This document shows positions 56,587-64,000 of a stretch of DNA of 64,000 nucleotides, in pieces. Both the position numbers and the translations under genes were made by a program. The stretch lies in the NCBI RefSeq assembly GCF_003268885.1, contig NZ_QLSX01000006.1, forward strand, positions 62,001 through 126,000, read 5' to 3'. Source of the stretch: Onishia taeanensis. Lineage in GTDB: Bacteria; Pseudomonadota; Gammaproteobacteria; Pseudomonadales; Halomonadaceae. Under the pieces are notes generated by a model, which was given only the letters and a program-made list of their open reading frames with translations, made no database searches and was not told the DNA's origin. Each line of letters opens with the position of its first letter. Within the stretch, counting starts at the first letter, position 1.

Positions 56587-57204
56587 ATGACCGCGCCGTC
56601 CACCAAGGTACTTGTCGTAACGTCTTCCATTCTCGGCGAGAACAGCCAGTCTCGCGCGCTGACCGGCCATCTCATAAAAGGCCTCGAGGGGCGCGATGAC
56701 GTCACGGTCACCGAACGTGACCTGATCAAGGACGAGCTTCCGCACCTGGACATCAATGAGCTGTCCAGCTGGGGTGTGGATCCCGCCGAGCGCAGCGACC
56801 AGCAGGCGGGGCTCGCTGAGCGCTCCGACTCGCTGATCCAGGAGATGCTCGATCACGACGTGCTGGTACTGGCGGCACCGCTCTATAACCTGGGCATACC
56901 GTCACAGCTCAAGGCATGGTTCGACCGCATTCTGCGTGCCGGCCAGACCTTCCGCTACACCGAAAGCGGCCCACAGGGTCTGGTCGAGGGCAAGCGTGCC
57001 CTGGTGCTGACCACTCGTGGCGGTCAGTATGCCGGCACCGAGATGGATTCCCAGACCCCGCATATCAAGTCGATGCTTGGTCTGATGGGCATCTCTGACG
57101 TCGATATGGTGTTCGCCGAGGGTCTGGCGATGGGCGACAAGCACGCCGCCGAGACCATGAAAGAGGCGCGTCAGGCTATCGACGGCTACCTCGAGCGCCT
57201 GTAA
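56587..57204 (+). CDS. azoR: FMN-dependent NADH-azoreductase
   Basis: A 205-residue flavodoxin-like oxidoreductase. Conserved elements are SSILGENSQSRAL (FMN phosphate loop), APLYNLGIPSQLKAWFDRI and TTRGGQYAGT. It reduces azo dyes or quinones with NADH and likely protects against quinone stress. AAGGAG lies six bases upstream of ATG 56587; the ATG at 56581 touches the ribosome binding site and is less likely. A strong terminator follows 58 bases after the stop. Confidence 0.93.
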   Translation: MTAPSTKVLVVTSSILGENSQSRALTGHLIKGLEGRDDVTVTERDLIKDELPHLDINELSSWGVDPAERSDQQAGLAERSDSLIQEMLDHDVLVLAAPLYNLGIPSQLKAWFDRILRAGQTFRYTESGPQGLVEGKRALVLTTRGGQYAGTEMDSQTPHIKSMLGLMGISDVDMVFAEGLAMGDKHAAETMKEARQAIDGYLERL

Positions 57205-57262
57205 AGGCTCGTCCAGAGGCGCATTGAGTCGCCTCGAAGGGCCAGCGATATATTGGCGATAC

Positions 57263-57298
57263 AACAGCACGGCCCCGGATACCGGGGCCGTGCTGTTT
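57263..57298 (+). terminator. Strong terminator after azoR
   Basis: A perfect 16-bp stem (57263-57278 with 57282-57297) closes an ATA loop and is followed by a short T run. Its length could make it bidirectional with the Tag gene side. Confidence 0.85.
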
Positions 57299-57365
57299 GT
57301 GTGAGAGGCCATCGCGGTGAGCCTGGGGCGTCGCCAGCGATGCCAGCAGCGGTTTCAGCCACCCC

Positions 57366-57491
57366 TCAACAGCTTCGCGCCTCGACTGTCAGACGCTGGG
57401 ACACGTAGTCACCCAAGCATAGGGTCCCCTGGTTGAGGGCGCGGCGGGCCAGCTGACCGAGCGCCTCCCGGGTGCCGCGAATGGAGTCCAT
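57366..57491 (-). CDS. Possible 41-residue small protein
   Basis: A minus-strand ORF in the 361-base gap between azoR and the Tag gene, starting MDSIRGTREALGQLARRALN and ending in Cys. GAGGTG lies six bases before its ATG. The sequence is basic and helix-prone with no membrane segment. It is 75 bases downstream of the Tag gene stop on the same strand. It could be a short expressed protein or chance; no family is recognised. Confidence 0.3.
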   Translation of the reverse strand: MDSIRGTREALGQLARRALNQGTLCLGDYVSQRLTVEARSC

Positions 57492-57565
57492 TCCAGACAC
57501 CTCGCAGCGAGTCTGTGGATAGCCTGTGAGGGGGCTGTGAATAGCATGTTGAGGAAAGAGGGCGC

Positions 57566-58099
57566 TCAGCGCGCCCAGGGCGGGGCTGCCGCCAGCACGC
57601 GGGCCTGTACCGGGCAGTCGTCCCGGTGGGCGCCGGGCAGGTAGCCGGTGCTCATCAGAAACTCATTGACGATCTCCGGGCCGGTGAAGCGGAAAGTGCG
57701 CTTGAAGAGCTTCACCCAGTCGCCGTGAGGCCGTGGGTGGTGAGCTTCGAGCCAGCCATGGAAGCTGCCGTGTTCCTGCCTGAGTTGCTGGACCACCCGG
57801 GCATTGTGGATGGCGGCATCGACCTTCAGGCGATTGCGAATGATGCGGGCATCGCTCAAGAGCCGCGCTTTGTCATCGTCATCGAAGGCCGCGACCCGAT
57901 CGACGTCGAAGCCCCGGAAGGCCTCGAAGAAGGCCTCGCGCTTCTTGAGCACGGTCAGCCATGAAAGCCCGGCCTGGTTGATCTCAAGCACCAGCCGCTC
58001 GAACAGAGTGGCGTCGTCTTCGACCGGAAAGCCGTAATCGTGGTCATGGTAGGGGCCGTGGAACGGATGCCCGGGCGCCAGGTCGCAATAGTCAGCCAA
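57566..58099 (-). CDS. tag: DNA-3-methyladenine glycosylase I
   Basis: A 177-residue base-excision repair enzyme removing 3-methyladenine. The zinc ligands typical of Tag are visible: Cys5 and His18 at the N-terminus (YHDHDYGFP), His158 and Cys162 at the C-terminus (GAHRDDC). The SWLTVLKKREAF and RIIRNRLKVDAAIHNA segments are characteristic. It ends close to the small ORF and azoR. It is divergent from the glyoxalase gene. Confidence 0.95.
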   Translation of the reverse strand: MADYCDLAPGHPFHGPYHDHDYGFPVEDDATLFERLVLEINQAGLSWLTVLKKREAFFEAFRGFDVDRVAAFDDDDKARLLSDARIIRNRLKVDAAIHNARVVQQLRQEHGSFHGWLEAHHPRPHGDWVKLFKRTFRFTGPEIVNEFLMSTGYLPGAHRDDCPVQARVLAAAPPWAR

Positions 58100-58265
58100 G
58101 GGTGCTCCTCTTCGTACGTAAACTCGTGGTCCTGCGGCTCGACTCCATGAGCCTGTCGTCGCGTCAGGGGCGCCATCGTCTTATGATACGCACCTTAATG
58201 ATCCTCGCGATCAGTGTTCGTTCCACGCATCATGGCATTGCGTGTTTCCTTCTTTAACGCACTCG

Positions 58266-58297
58266 TTCATTCACTCATCCATCCATTCGTTCATGCA
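58266..58297. repeat. 4-bp microsatellite-like array before gloA
   Basis: Eight 4-bp units with consensus TTCA (TTCA, TTCA, CTCA, TCCA, TCCA, TTCG, TTCA, TGCA) lie immediately 5' of the AGGAGAGG ribosome binding site of the glyoxalase gene. Like the longer arrays it abuts the translation start, so its length could vary expression. Confidence 0.7.
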
Positions 58298-58315
58298 TTA
58301 TCAGGAGAGGTACCG

Positions 58316-58756
58316 ATGCAATATCTTCACACCATGGTCCGGGTCAGCGACCTTGATGCTTCCCTGCATTTCTACTGCGACCTGCTCGGCCTCACCGAGA
58401 TCAGCCGCAAGGACAGCGAGAAGGGCCGCTTCACGCTGGTGTTCCTGGCCGCCCCGGGCGATGAGACCCGCGCTCATGAGGATCGTGCGCCGATGATCGA
58501 GCTGACCCACAACTGGGACCCGGAGGAATATACCGGCGGGCGAAACTTCGGCCATCTGGCCTATCGTGTCGATGACATCTATGCCCTGTGCGAGCACCTG
58601 CAGGCGGGCGGCGTCACCATCAATCGTCCGCCCCGCGACGGCCACATGGCGTTCGTGAAGAGCCCCGATGGCATCTCCGTCGAGCTCCTGCAGGCCGGCG
58701 ATGCGCTGGCGCCGAAGGAGCCCTGGGCATCGATGGAAAACACCGGCAGCTGGTAA
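58316..58756 (+). CDS. gloA: Lactoylglutathione lyase (glyoxalase I)
   Basis: A 146-residue enzyme converting the methylglyoxal-glutathione hemithioacetal to S-lactoylglutathione. The metal ligands are H5, E62, H80 and E123, in the LHTMVRV, MIELTHNW, FGHLAYRV and ISVELLQ segments. ATG at 58316 with AGGAGAGG is chosen; a longer reading from 58214 runs through the 4-bp repeats. The DoxX gene converges on it with 23 bases between the stops. Confidence 0.96.
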   Translation: MQYLHTMVRVSDLDASLHFYCDLLGLTEISRKDSEKGRFTLVFLAAPGDETRAHEDRAPMIELTHNWDPEEYTGGRNFGHLAYRVDDIYALCEHLQAGGVTINRPPRDGHMAFVKSPDGISVELLQAGDALAPKEPWASMENTGSW

Positions 58757-58779
58757 GGTCGCGACCGGCCTGGTTGTCC

Positions 58780-59184
58780 TCAGTCAGGGCGCATGGCCAT
58801 GCGCCCACTGCCAAGGAAGATCAGCGCCAGGCTGCCGGCAAGGAAGAGCCCCTGCAGCTCCAGCGCCCAGCCACCGCTGCCGCTCAGTTCAAACAGCTCA
58901 CCGGTGTGCACCAGTACGAAAGCCACCAGCATGTTGCCGGTCATCAGCAGACCGGCCAAGCGGGTCTGCCAGCCGACGATGGCCATCACCGGGGCGACGA
59001 TCTCACCGATCAGTACGCCATAGGCCAGGAAGCGCGGCAGCCCGTAGCCATCGAGCAGGCCGCTGATCCAGCTCATGGTTTCAGGGTGGGTCAGCTTGGC
59101 GAAGCCGTGCAGCAGGATCAGGCCGCCGACGGCGATGCGCAGGATCAGCTTGCCGAGGGCGTCGTTATGCAGGGCTTGCAGCAT
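58780..59184 (-). CDS. DoxX-family membrane protein
   Basis: A 134-residue inner-membrane protein with four hydrophobic segments. Characteristic stretches are LILRIAVGGLILLHGFAKL near the N-terminus, GEIVAPVMAIVGWQTR and a C-terminal LEL-type helix. ATG at 59184 is preceded by AAGGAGAGACATC; a longer reading starting near 59328 is a leader artefact. DoxX proteins are often linked to redox stress and small-thiol metabolism; the function here is not known. Confidence 0.9.
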   Translation of the reverse strand: MLQALHNDALGKLILRIAVGGLILLHGFAKLTHPETMSWISGLLDGYGLPRFLAYGVLIGEIVAPVMAIVGWQTRLAGLLMTGNMLVAFVLVHTGELFELSGSGGWALELQGLFLAGSLALIFLGSGRMAMRPD

Positions 59185-59381
59185 GATGTCTCTCCTTGTG
59201 GTGTGTCGGTCGTTCCTTGCGAGTCGTGCTTTTGCATCGCGCGCTCGGATTCGTTCAGATGGCGCCTTGCGAGGCAGTCGCGACCAGTATACAAGAGTCC
59301 CTGTGACGCGACCGCGACGGTCGCACAATGTAATACGACTCGTTAATCAACGACTCGGCGAACGACTAAAAAGGAGCCAGG

Positions 59382-59834
59382 ATGCGCAAGGGATGGTTGA
59401 TGGCAGTCGTGCTGGCAGGACTGCTGGCGGGCTGCAGCAGTGCCCCCGCACCGACTTACGATCAGGGCAGTGCGGAGACGACCGCTGCTTCACCGGTGGT
59501 AGGGCCGCGCTGGAATCTGCTGCTGCTGGGAACCAGTGAGCGCTGGACGCACCCCGACACCCCCTATTTCGAAGTGGTGCGCCAGGGCGGCCAGCTGCGC
59601 CTGGTGGGCAGCAATGGCTGCAACCGCATCAGCGGTGCGCTGAGCCTTGAGAGCGGCAATCGCTTCAGCGTCGAAAATCTCGCCTCGACGCGAATGGCGT
59701 GCGCCAACGGTAACGATGCGCAGCGAGTCGACGCTATGCTTAACGGCGCCTACCGTTACCTGATCGACCATGACCGATTGGTGCTGTTTGGCCGCGATAG
59801 CCGAGTGCTGGGCGGCTTCAAGCGCGCCAACTGA
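59382..59834 (+). CDS. META/HslJ-domain lipoprotein
   Basis: A 150-residue lipoprotein with lipobox LLAGC (Cys18) after a short charged n-region. The META/HslJ-like motifs are SNGCNRISGAL and LASTRMAC, with paired cysteines probably forming a disulfide. E. coli HslJ is a heat-inducible outer-membrane protein linked to novobiocin resistance. AAAAGGAGCCAGG precedes the ATG. It is divergent from DoxX. Confidence 0.9.
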   Translation: MRKGWLMAVVLAGLLAGCSSAPAPTYDQGSAETTAASPVVGPRWNLLLLGTSERWTHPDTPYFEVVRQGGQLRLVGSNGCNRISGALSLESGNRFSVENLASTRMACANGNDAQRVDAMLNGAYRYLIDHDRLVLFGRDSRVLGGFKRAN

Positions 59835-59887
59835 CAGTGACGACCTGACAGCACGGCGCCATGCGATCTCCTGTCAGGTGATCGGAC

Positions 59888-59920
59888 ACGACAACGCCGC
59901 CCTAGGGGCGGCGTTGTCGT
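59888..59920. terminator. Hairpin between converging lipoprotein and valS genes
   Basis: A perfect 15-bp stem (ACGACAACGCCGCCC with its complement) has a TAG loop but no T-tract. Another imperfect hairpin, CACCGGGGCCG/CGGCCCCGGGTG, lies at 59959-59993 just past the valS stop. Both may end transcription of the converging genes. Confidence 0.6.
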
Positions 59921-60004
59921 TGGTGAGGGTGTCACCGTAAGGCCTAAGTCCCGACCGGCACCGGGGCCGATTGTTCAGCCACGGCCCCGGGTGGCATCAA
60001 GCAC

Positions 60005-62854
60005 TCAAAGCGCGGCGATCTTGTCGCGCTGCTCGGCGAGCAGGGCGCGGGCGGCCTTGAAGTCGGCCAGCTTGTCGCGCTCCTTCTGCACCACGGCTTC
60101 AGGGGCCTTGGCGGTGAAGCTCTCGTTGCCGAGCTTCTTCTCGGTGCCGAGGATCAGCTTGTCCTGCTTCTCGATCTCCTTACTGAGCCGCGCGAGCTCC
60201 ACGTCCTTGTCGATCAGGTCGGCCATCGGTACCAGCACTTCCATCTCGCCGACCAGCTGAGTGGCGCATAGCGGGGCGGTGGCCGGGTCGTCGAGCCAGG
60301 TCACGCTTTCGAGCTTGGCGAGCTTGGCAAGGAAGGGCCGGTTGGCCTCCAGACGCTCCCGGTCGAAGGCGGAGCCCTTGGTCAGCAGCACCTCGAGGGC
60401 CTTGCCCGGCGCGATATTCATCTCGGCGCGGATGTTGCGCACGGCGACGATCACACCCTTCAGCCACTCGATATCGCGAGTCGCCTGCTCGTCGATCTTC
60501 GCCTGCTCGGCCTGTGGCCAGGGCTGGGTCATGATCGAGGGCGAGGCAGCGGTGTCGATGCCGGCCAGCGGGGCGACCCTTTGCCAGATCTCCTCGGAGA
60601 TGTAGGGCATCATCGGGTGCGCCAGGCGCAGGATGGCTTCCAGGACCCGCACCAGGGTGCGGCGGGTGCCGCGCTTGGCGGCATCACTGGCGGCTTCGTC
60701 CCACATTACCGGCTTGGAGAGTTCCAGGTACCAGTCGCAGTACTCGTTCCAGACGAAGTCGTAGAGCGCCTGGGAGGCGTGGTCGAAGCGGAACTCCTCC
60801 AGCGCCTTGGTGACCTGGGCTTCGGTCTGCTGCAGACGCGAGATGATGAAGCGGTCGGCCAGCGACAGCTCGATCTCGGCGTGAGGGTCGAGCCCCGTGT
60901 CCTGGTCCTCGGCGTTCATCAGCACGTAGCGCGAGGCGTTCCACAGCTTGTTGCAGAAGTTGCGATAGCCATCCAGGCGGCCCATGTCGAACTTGATGTC
61001 GCGACCGGTGGTGGCCTGTGACAGGAAGGTGAAGCGCAGCGCGTCGGTGCCGTGGGGCTCGATGCCTTCACTGAACTCGTCGCGGGTGGCCTTGGCGATC
61101 GCCTTGGCCTTCTGCGGCTGCATCATGTTGCCGGTGCGCTTCTCGACCAGATCGTCGAGGCTGATGCCGTCGATCAGGTCGATGGGGTCGAGCACGTTGC
61201 CCTTGGACTTGGACATCTTCTGGCCCTGGGCATCTCGCACCAGGCCGTGGACGTAGACCTTTTGGAAGGGCACCTCGCCGGTGAACTTGAGCGTCATCAT
61301 GATCATCCGGGCGACCCAGAAGAAGATGATGTCAAAGCCGGTGACCAATACGCTCGACGGGTGGAAGGTCGCCAGTTCCGGCGTTTGCTCGGGCCAGCCG
61401 AGGGTGCCGAAGGTCCACAGCCCGGAGCTGAACCAGGTGTCCAGCACGTCCTCGTCCTGGGTAAGGCTCAGGTCGGCGGAAAGGCCATGCTTTTCGCGCA
61501 CCTCGGCTTCGGTGCGACCGACGTAGACGCGGCCGTCTGCGTCGTACCAGGCCGGAATGCGGTGGCCCCACCACAGCTGGCGAGAGATGCACCAGTCCTG
61601 CAGGTCGCGCATCCAGGCGAAGTACATGTTCTCGTAGTTCTTGGGCACGAACTCGATGTCGCCATTCTCGACGGCGGCGATGGCTGGCTTGGCCAACTCC
61701 TCGACGGCGACGAACCACTGATCGGTGAGCAGCGGCTCGATGACATCGCCCGAGCGGTCGCCGTAGGGCAGGGTGTTGGTAACGGCCTCGACCTTCTCGA
61801 GCAGACCTGCGGCGTCCATGTCGGCGACCAGCGCCTCGCGGGCCTTGAAGCGGTCGAGTCCGGCGTAGGCGGCCGGCAGGCTGGCGTCTTCGTCAGGCTG
61901 CGGGCGGCCCTGCAGGTCGAAGATCTCGGCGCGATCGCGGATCTTGGCGTCCTGGGTCATCACGTTGATCAGCAGATGTCCCTGGCGCTTGCCGACCTCG
62001 TAGTCGTTGAAGTCATGGGCCGGGGTGATCTTCACGCAGCCCGAGCCCTTGTCTATGTCGGCGTGCTCGTCGGCGACGATGGGGATACGCCGGCCCACCA
62101 GCGGAAGCGTAATGAACTTGCCGACCAGCGAGGCGAAACGCGGGTCCTTGGGGTTGACCGCCACGCCGGTGTCGCCGAGCAGGGTCTCGGGGCGGGTGGT
62201 GGCAACGATCAGGTGGTCGCGGCCGTCATCGGTGGTCACGCCGTCGGCGAGCGGGTAGCGGAAGTGCCAGAACTGGCCCTGCTGCTCGCGGTTCTCGACC
62301 TCGAGATCCGAGATCGCGGTGTGCAGGGTCGGATCCCAGTTGACCAGCCGCTTGCCGCGGTACACCAGGTCCTCTTCATAGAGGCGCACGAAGACTTCCT
62401 GGACCGCCTTGTAGAAGCCGTCGTCCATGGTGAAGCGCTCGCGGCTCCAGTCGACGCTGGCGCCCATGCGGCGCAGCTGGCGGGTGATGTGGCCGCCGGA
62501 CTCCTGCTTCCACTCCCAGATCTTGTTGGTGAAGTCTTCGCGGCCCAGGTCGTGACGGGTCTGACCGGTCTCGGCGGCAAGCTTGCGCTCGACCAGCATC
62601 TGCGTGGCGATGCCGGCGTGATCGGTGCCTACCTGCCACAGGGTGTTGTTGCCCTGCATGCGCCGCCAGCGGACCAGGGTGTCCATGATTGTGTCCTGGA
62701 AGGCGTGCCCCATGTGCAGGCTGCCGGTCACGTTGGGCGGCGGAATCATGATCGAGAAGGGCTGACCCTCACCGGAGGGCGCGAAGCGGTTGTCGGCTTC
62801 CCAGCGCTGATACCAGCGGGTTTCGATCTGTTCGGGTTGGTAGGTCTTGTCCAT
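60005..62854 (-). CDS. valS: Valyl-tRNA synthetase
   Basis: A 949-residue class I synthetase charging tRNA-Val. The HIGH-type motif appears as [12 protein letters not shown] near the N-terminus and KMSKS within [14 protein letters not shown]. The CP1 editing domain spans the middle, and the C-terminal arm is a coiled coil of about 65 residues. Length fits the bacterial enzyme. It is downstream of holC in the usual order, but 229 bases separate them, longer than typical. Confidence 0.98.
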   Translation of the reverse strand: MDKTYQPEQIETRWYQRWEADNRFAPSGEGQPFSIMIPPPNVTGSLHMGHAFQDTIMDTLVRWRRMQGNNTLWQVGTDHAGIATQMLVERKLAAETGQTRHDLGREDFTNKIWEWKQESGGHITRQLRRMGASVDWSRERFTMDDGFYKAVQEVFVRLYEEDLVYRGKRLVNWDPTLHTAISDLEVENREQQGQFWHFRYPLADGVTTDDGRDHLIVATTRPETLLGDTGVAVNPKDPRFASLVGKFITLPLVGRRIPIVADEHADIDKGSGCVKITPAHDFNDYEVGKRQGHLLINVMTQDAKIRDRAEIFDLQGRPQPDEDASLPAAYAGLDRFKAREALVADMDAAGLLEKVEAVTNTLPYGDRSGDVIEPLLTDQWFVAVEELAKPAIAAVENGDIEFVPKNYENMYFAWMRDLQDWCISRQLWWGHRIPAWYDADGRVYVGRTEAEVREKHGLSADLSLTQDEDVLDTWFSSGLWTFGTLGWPEQTPELATFHPSSVLVTGFDIIFFWVARMIMMTLKFTGEVPFQKVYVHGLVRDAQGQKMSKSKGNVLDPIDLIDGISLDDLVEKRTGNMMQPQKAKAIAKATRDEFSEGIEPHGTDALRFTFLSQATTGRDIKFDMGRLDGYRNFCNKLWNASRYVLMNAEDQDTGLDPHAEIELSLADRFIISRLQQTEAQVTKALEEFRFDHASQALYDFVWNEYCDWYLELSKPVMWDEAASDAAKRGTRRTLVRVLEAILRLAHPMMPYISEEIWQRVAPLAGIDTAASPSIMTQPWPQAEQAKIDEQATRDIEWLKGVIVAVRNIRAEMNIAPGKALEVLLTKGSAFDRERLEANRPFLAKLAKLESVTWLDDPATAPLCATQLVGEMEVLVPMADLIDKDVELARLSKEIEKQDKLILGTEKKLGNESFTAKAPEAVVQKERDKLADFKAARALLAEQRDKIAAL

Positions 62855-63083
62855 TGCAAACTCTGCCTGAAGAAGTGCTGCCTGAAATGAGGAGCGACGC
62901 CGGACCGATTTCGATCGGCGTGGAAAGCGCGAAAAATGGGCACGATTATAGCCTGCCGGGCCTCTCGCGTCATGACCGTCGGCGGGTCAAGCTGCGTGCC
63001 GCTGCGACTTCAGTGCAGTGCGACCTCAGTGCCAAATACGTGCGGTCACGCCTCGGCGGCCGGCTTGGTGTGTACGGGCGCTG

Positions 63084-63539
63084 TCAGCTGCCCTGGGCAG
63101 GCAGGTGGTGGGGGGTAACCGGATAGCCGCGCTGCTTGTAGGTGCGCCAGCACTCGCGCTTGGCGGTGAGCACATCCTGGTGCTGGTTGATGATCTCGGC
63201 GACCCGGGAAAAACGCGAGAACCACTCGGGAATCTCCGGGTGCAGGTTGAGCATCGCCATGTCCGGGTCCATTTCCCGGGACGGGTCCGGCGGGCCCTGC
63301 CAGCCGATGGTCACCGGCACTGTGGCCGCCATCTCGCTGCCAATCAGCGCATGGGGCAGGTAGCTCTCGGGCTTGAAGGTCCACAGCCGCTCGTCGATGA
63401 GCTTGGCCATGGCTTCGTCCTCGGCGTGCAGGTGCAGTCGGAAGCCCTTGCGATGAATGGTCTCGGCGAGCCGGCAGGCGAAGCCGAGCCGGGCATCGAG
63501 GGTGGTGTCGGGGAGGATGTAGAAATCGATCTGGGTCAT
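63084..63539 (-). CDS. holC: DNA polymerase III subunit chi
   Basis: A 151-residue protein with the HolC pattern: MTQIDFYILPD at the start, RLGFACRLAETIHRKGFRLHLH, LIDERLWTFKPESYLPHA and VTIGW. It links the clamp-loader psi subunit to single-strand-binding protein. ATG at 63539 is preceded by GGAG. Its usual neighbour pepA is not visible beyond it. Instead a repeat-rich non-coding stretch follows, so the pepA-holC-valS order is interrupted or pepA is further away. Confidence 0.93.
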   Translation of the reverse strand: MTQIDFYILPDTTLDARLGFACRLAETIHRKGFRLHLHAEDEAMAKLIDERLWTFKPESYLPHALIGSEMAATVPVTIGWQGPPDPSREMDPDMAMLNLHPEIPEWFSRFSRVAEIINQHQDVLTAKRECWRTYKQRGYPVTPHHLPAQGS

Positions 63540-64000
63540 GAGACTCCGTCTAAAACGGACTGCGCTTGGCCATACGGCGTTAAAAATCGGCTCGCACGCG
63601 AGCTCGGTCAAGATACTCATTTAACAACCTGTAAACTCCGCCTTTGACTCGCGACATCCCTGTCGCTCGCTCGGTGAGCAGCCGAGCTGTCCAAATCGGC
63701 TGTCCTGCCGATTTGTCGCCGATTTTTGCCTTGTCAGGCCTTCGCTCGTCGGCATTTTATCTCGGAGTCTTGGGAGGTAAAGGAGCTGCCTGGGCGGCGA
63801 GGCGGGCGCGGGGTCAGGGCAGAGTGAGGGTCTTTTGCCATGGATGGCAAAAGTAGCGCCCAGGGACGGGTTTACCGCGCCCTCACGGAGCTCTCACCGG
63901 GTCCTGCCGCCGGACAGACCTCCACCCTCAATCGGCACCTGGGCCTCGAGAGGGTGGTGGCTGAGGCTCAAGCCAGGCGGGTCATCCAGCCGCGCGTATC
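63540..64000. repeat. Non-coding stretch of successive inverted repeats
   Basis: Four hairpin-forming elements occur in 203 bases: GCGACA-TCCC-TGTCGC at 63651-63666, GCTCGG/CCGAGC at 63669-63687, CAAATCGGC/GCCGATTTG at 63692-63715 and a 10-bp-arm palindrome CTTTTGCCAT/ATGGCAAAAG at 63832-63853. Open frames through it (including one from ATG 63840 to the right edge) lack ribosome binding sites and read as low-information Arg/Pro/Gly peptides. The look is that of a dispersed intergenic repeat. The first element is near the holC promoter side. Confidence 0.7.

Noticed and set aside
61052-62890. 612-codon plus-strand frame opposite valS
   Set aside because: valS has all class I motifs; the antisense frame is Val/Asp/Gly/His-rich without any family.
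63644-63856. 70-codon plus-strand ORF downstream of holC
   Set aside because: It crosses the inverted repeats, has no ribosome binding site and no recognisable domain.

Overview
The window is GC-rich, densely coded gammaproteobacterial chromosome. Gene content and protein style (acidic proteins, glnE-aroQ, a polyol ABC cluster, MetR/MetE, class Ia RNR with an NrdR site, holC-valS) point to Halomonadaceae, probably Halomonas. No phage, transposase, CRISPR array, tRNA or rRNA was seen.

Layout. 1-3.6 kb: the end of a membrane protein, glnE (control of glutamine synthetase) and a translationally coupled aroQ. 3.7-5.8 kb: a tiny ORF, a two-helix potassium channel and a small membrane protein. 6.0-17.2 kb: a complete polyol catabolic cluster. 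It has a SorC-type regulator, a four-gene ABC transporter, a HAD phosphatase, a polyol dehydrogenase, a P-loop sugar kinase, mannitol 2-dehydrogenase and xylulokinase. Together these would import sorbitol, mannitol or arabitol, oxidise them to fructose or xylulose and phosphorylate the ketoses. 17.3-20.8 kb: AzlCD amino-acid exporter, a flavin monooxygenase, a YqaA-like membrane protein and a DUF1127 protein. 20.9-24.9 kb: a MocR-type regulator with four operator boxes, then an XpaC-like/TelA pair. 25.2-28.7 kb: an ATP-grasp ligase beside a CocE-type alpha/beta hydrolase. 29-32.8 kb: a diguanylate cyclase overlapping a UMF1-type MFS transporter, followed by a decayed GGDEF remnant. 32.9-37.2 kb: a FAN1-like VRR-NUC nuclease overlapping an iron-sulfur XPD/DinG-like helicase with an N-terminal nuclease-like domain.

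37.2-45 kb: YedI (DUF808) with a Kef-type antiporter, a double-cupin protein, PepSY plus cytochrome b561, and a large GGDEF-EAL protein. 45.1-49.6 kb: nrdAB behind a paired NrdR box. 49.8-55.5 kb: an RstAB-like two-component system, then divergent metR and metE. 55.6-64 kb: an MliC-containing lipoprotein, azoreductase, Tag glycosylase, glyoxalase I, DoxX, an HslJ-like lipoprotein, valS and holC. The window ends in a non-coding stretch full of inverted repeats.

The most unusual feature is a set of short degenerate tandem arrays, each with its own unit (4, 14, 15 or 17 bp; 12 bp in a coding example). They lie in front of genes and several run directly into the ribosome binding site. The FAN1-helicase pair and the ATP-grasp/CocE pair are the best candidates for little-described functional modules.
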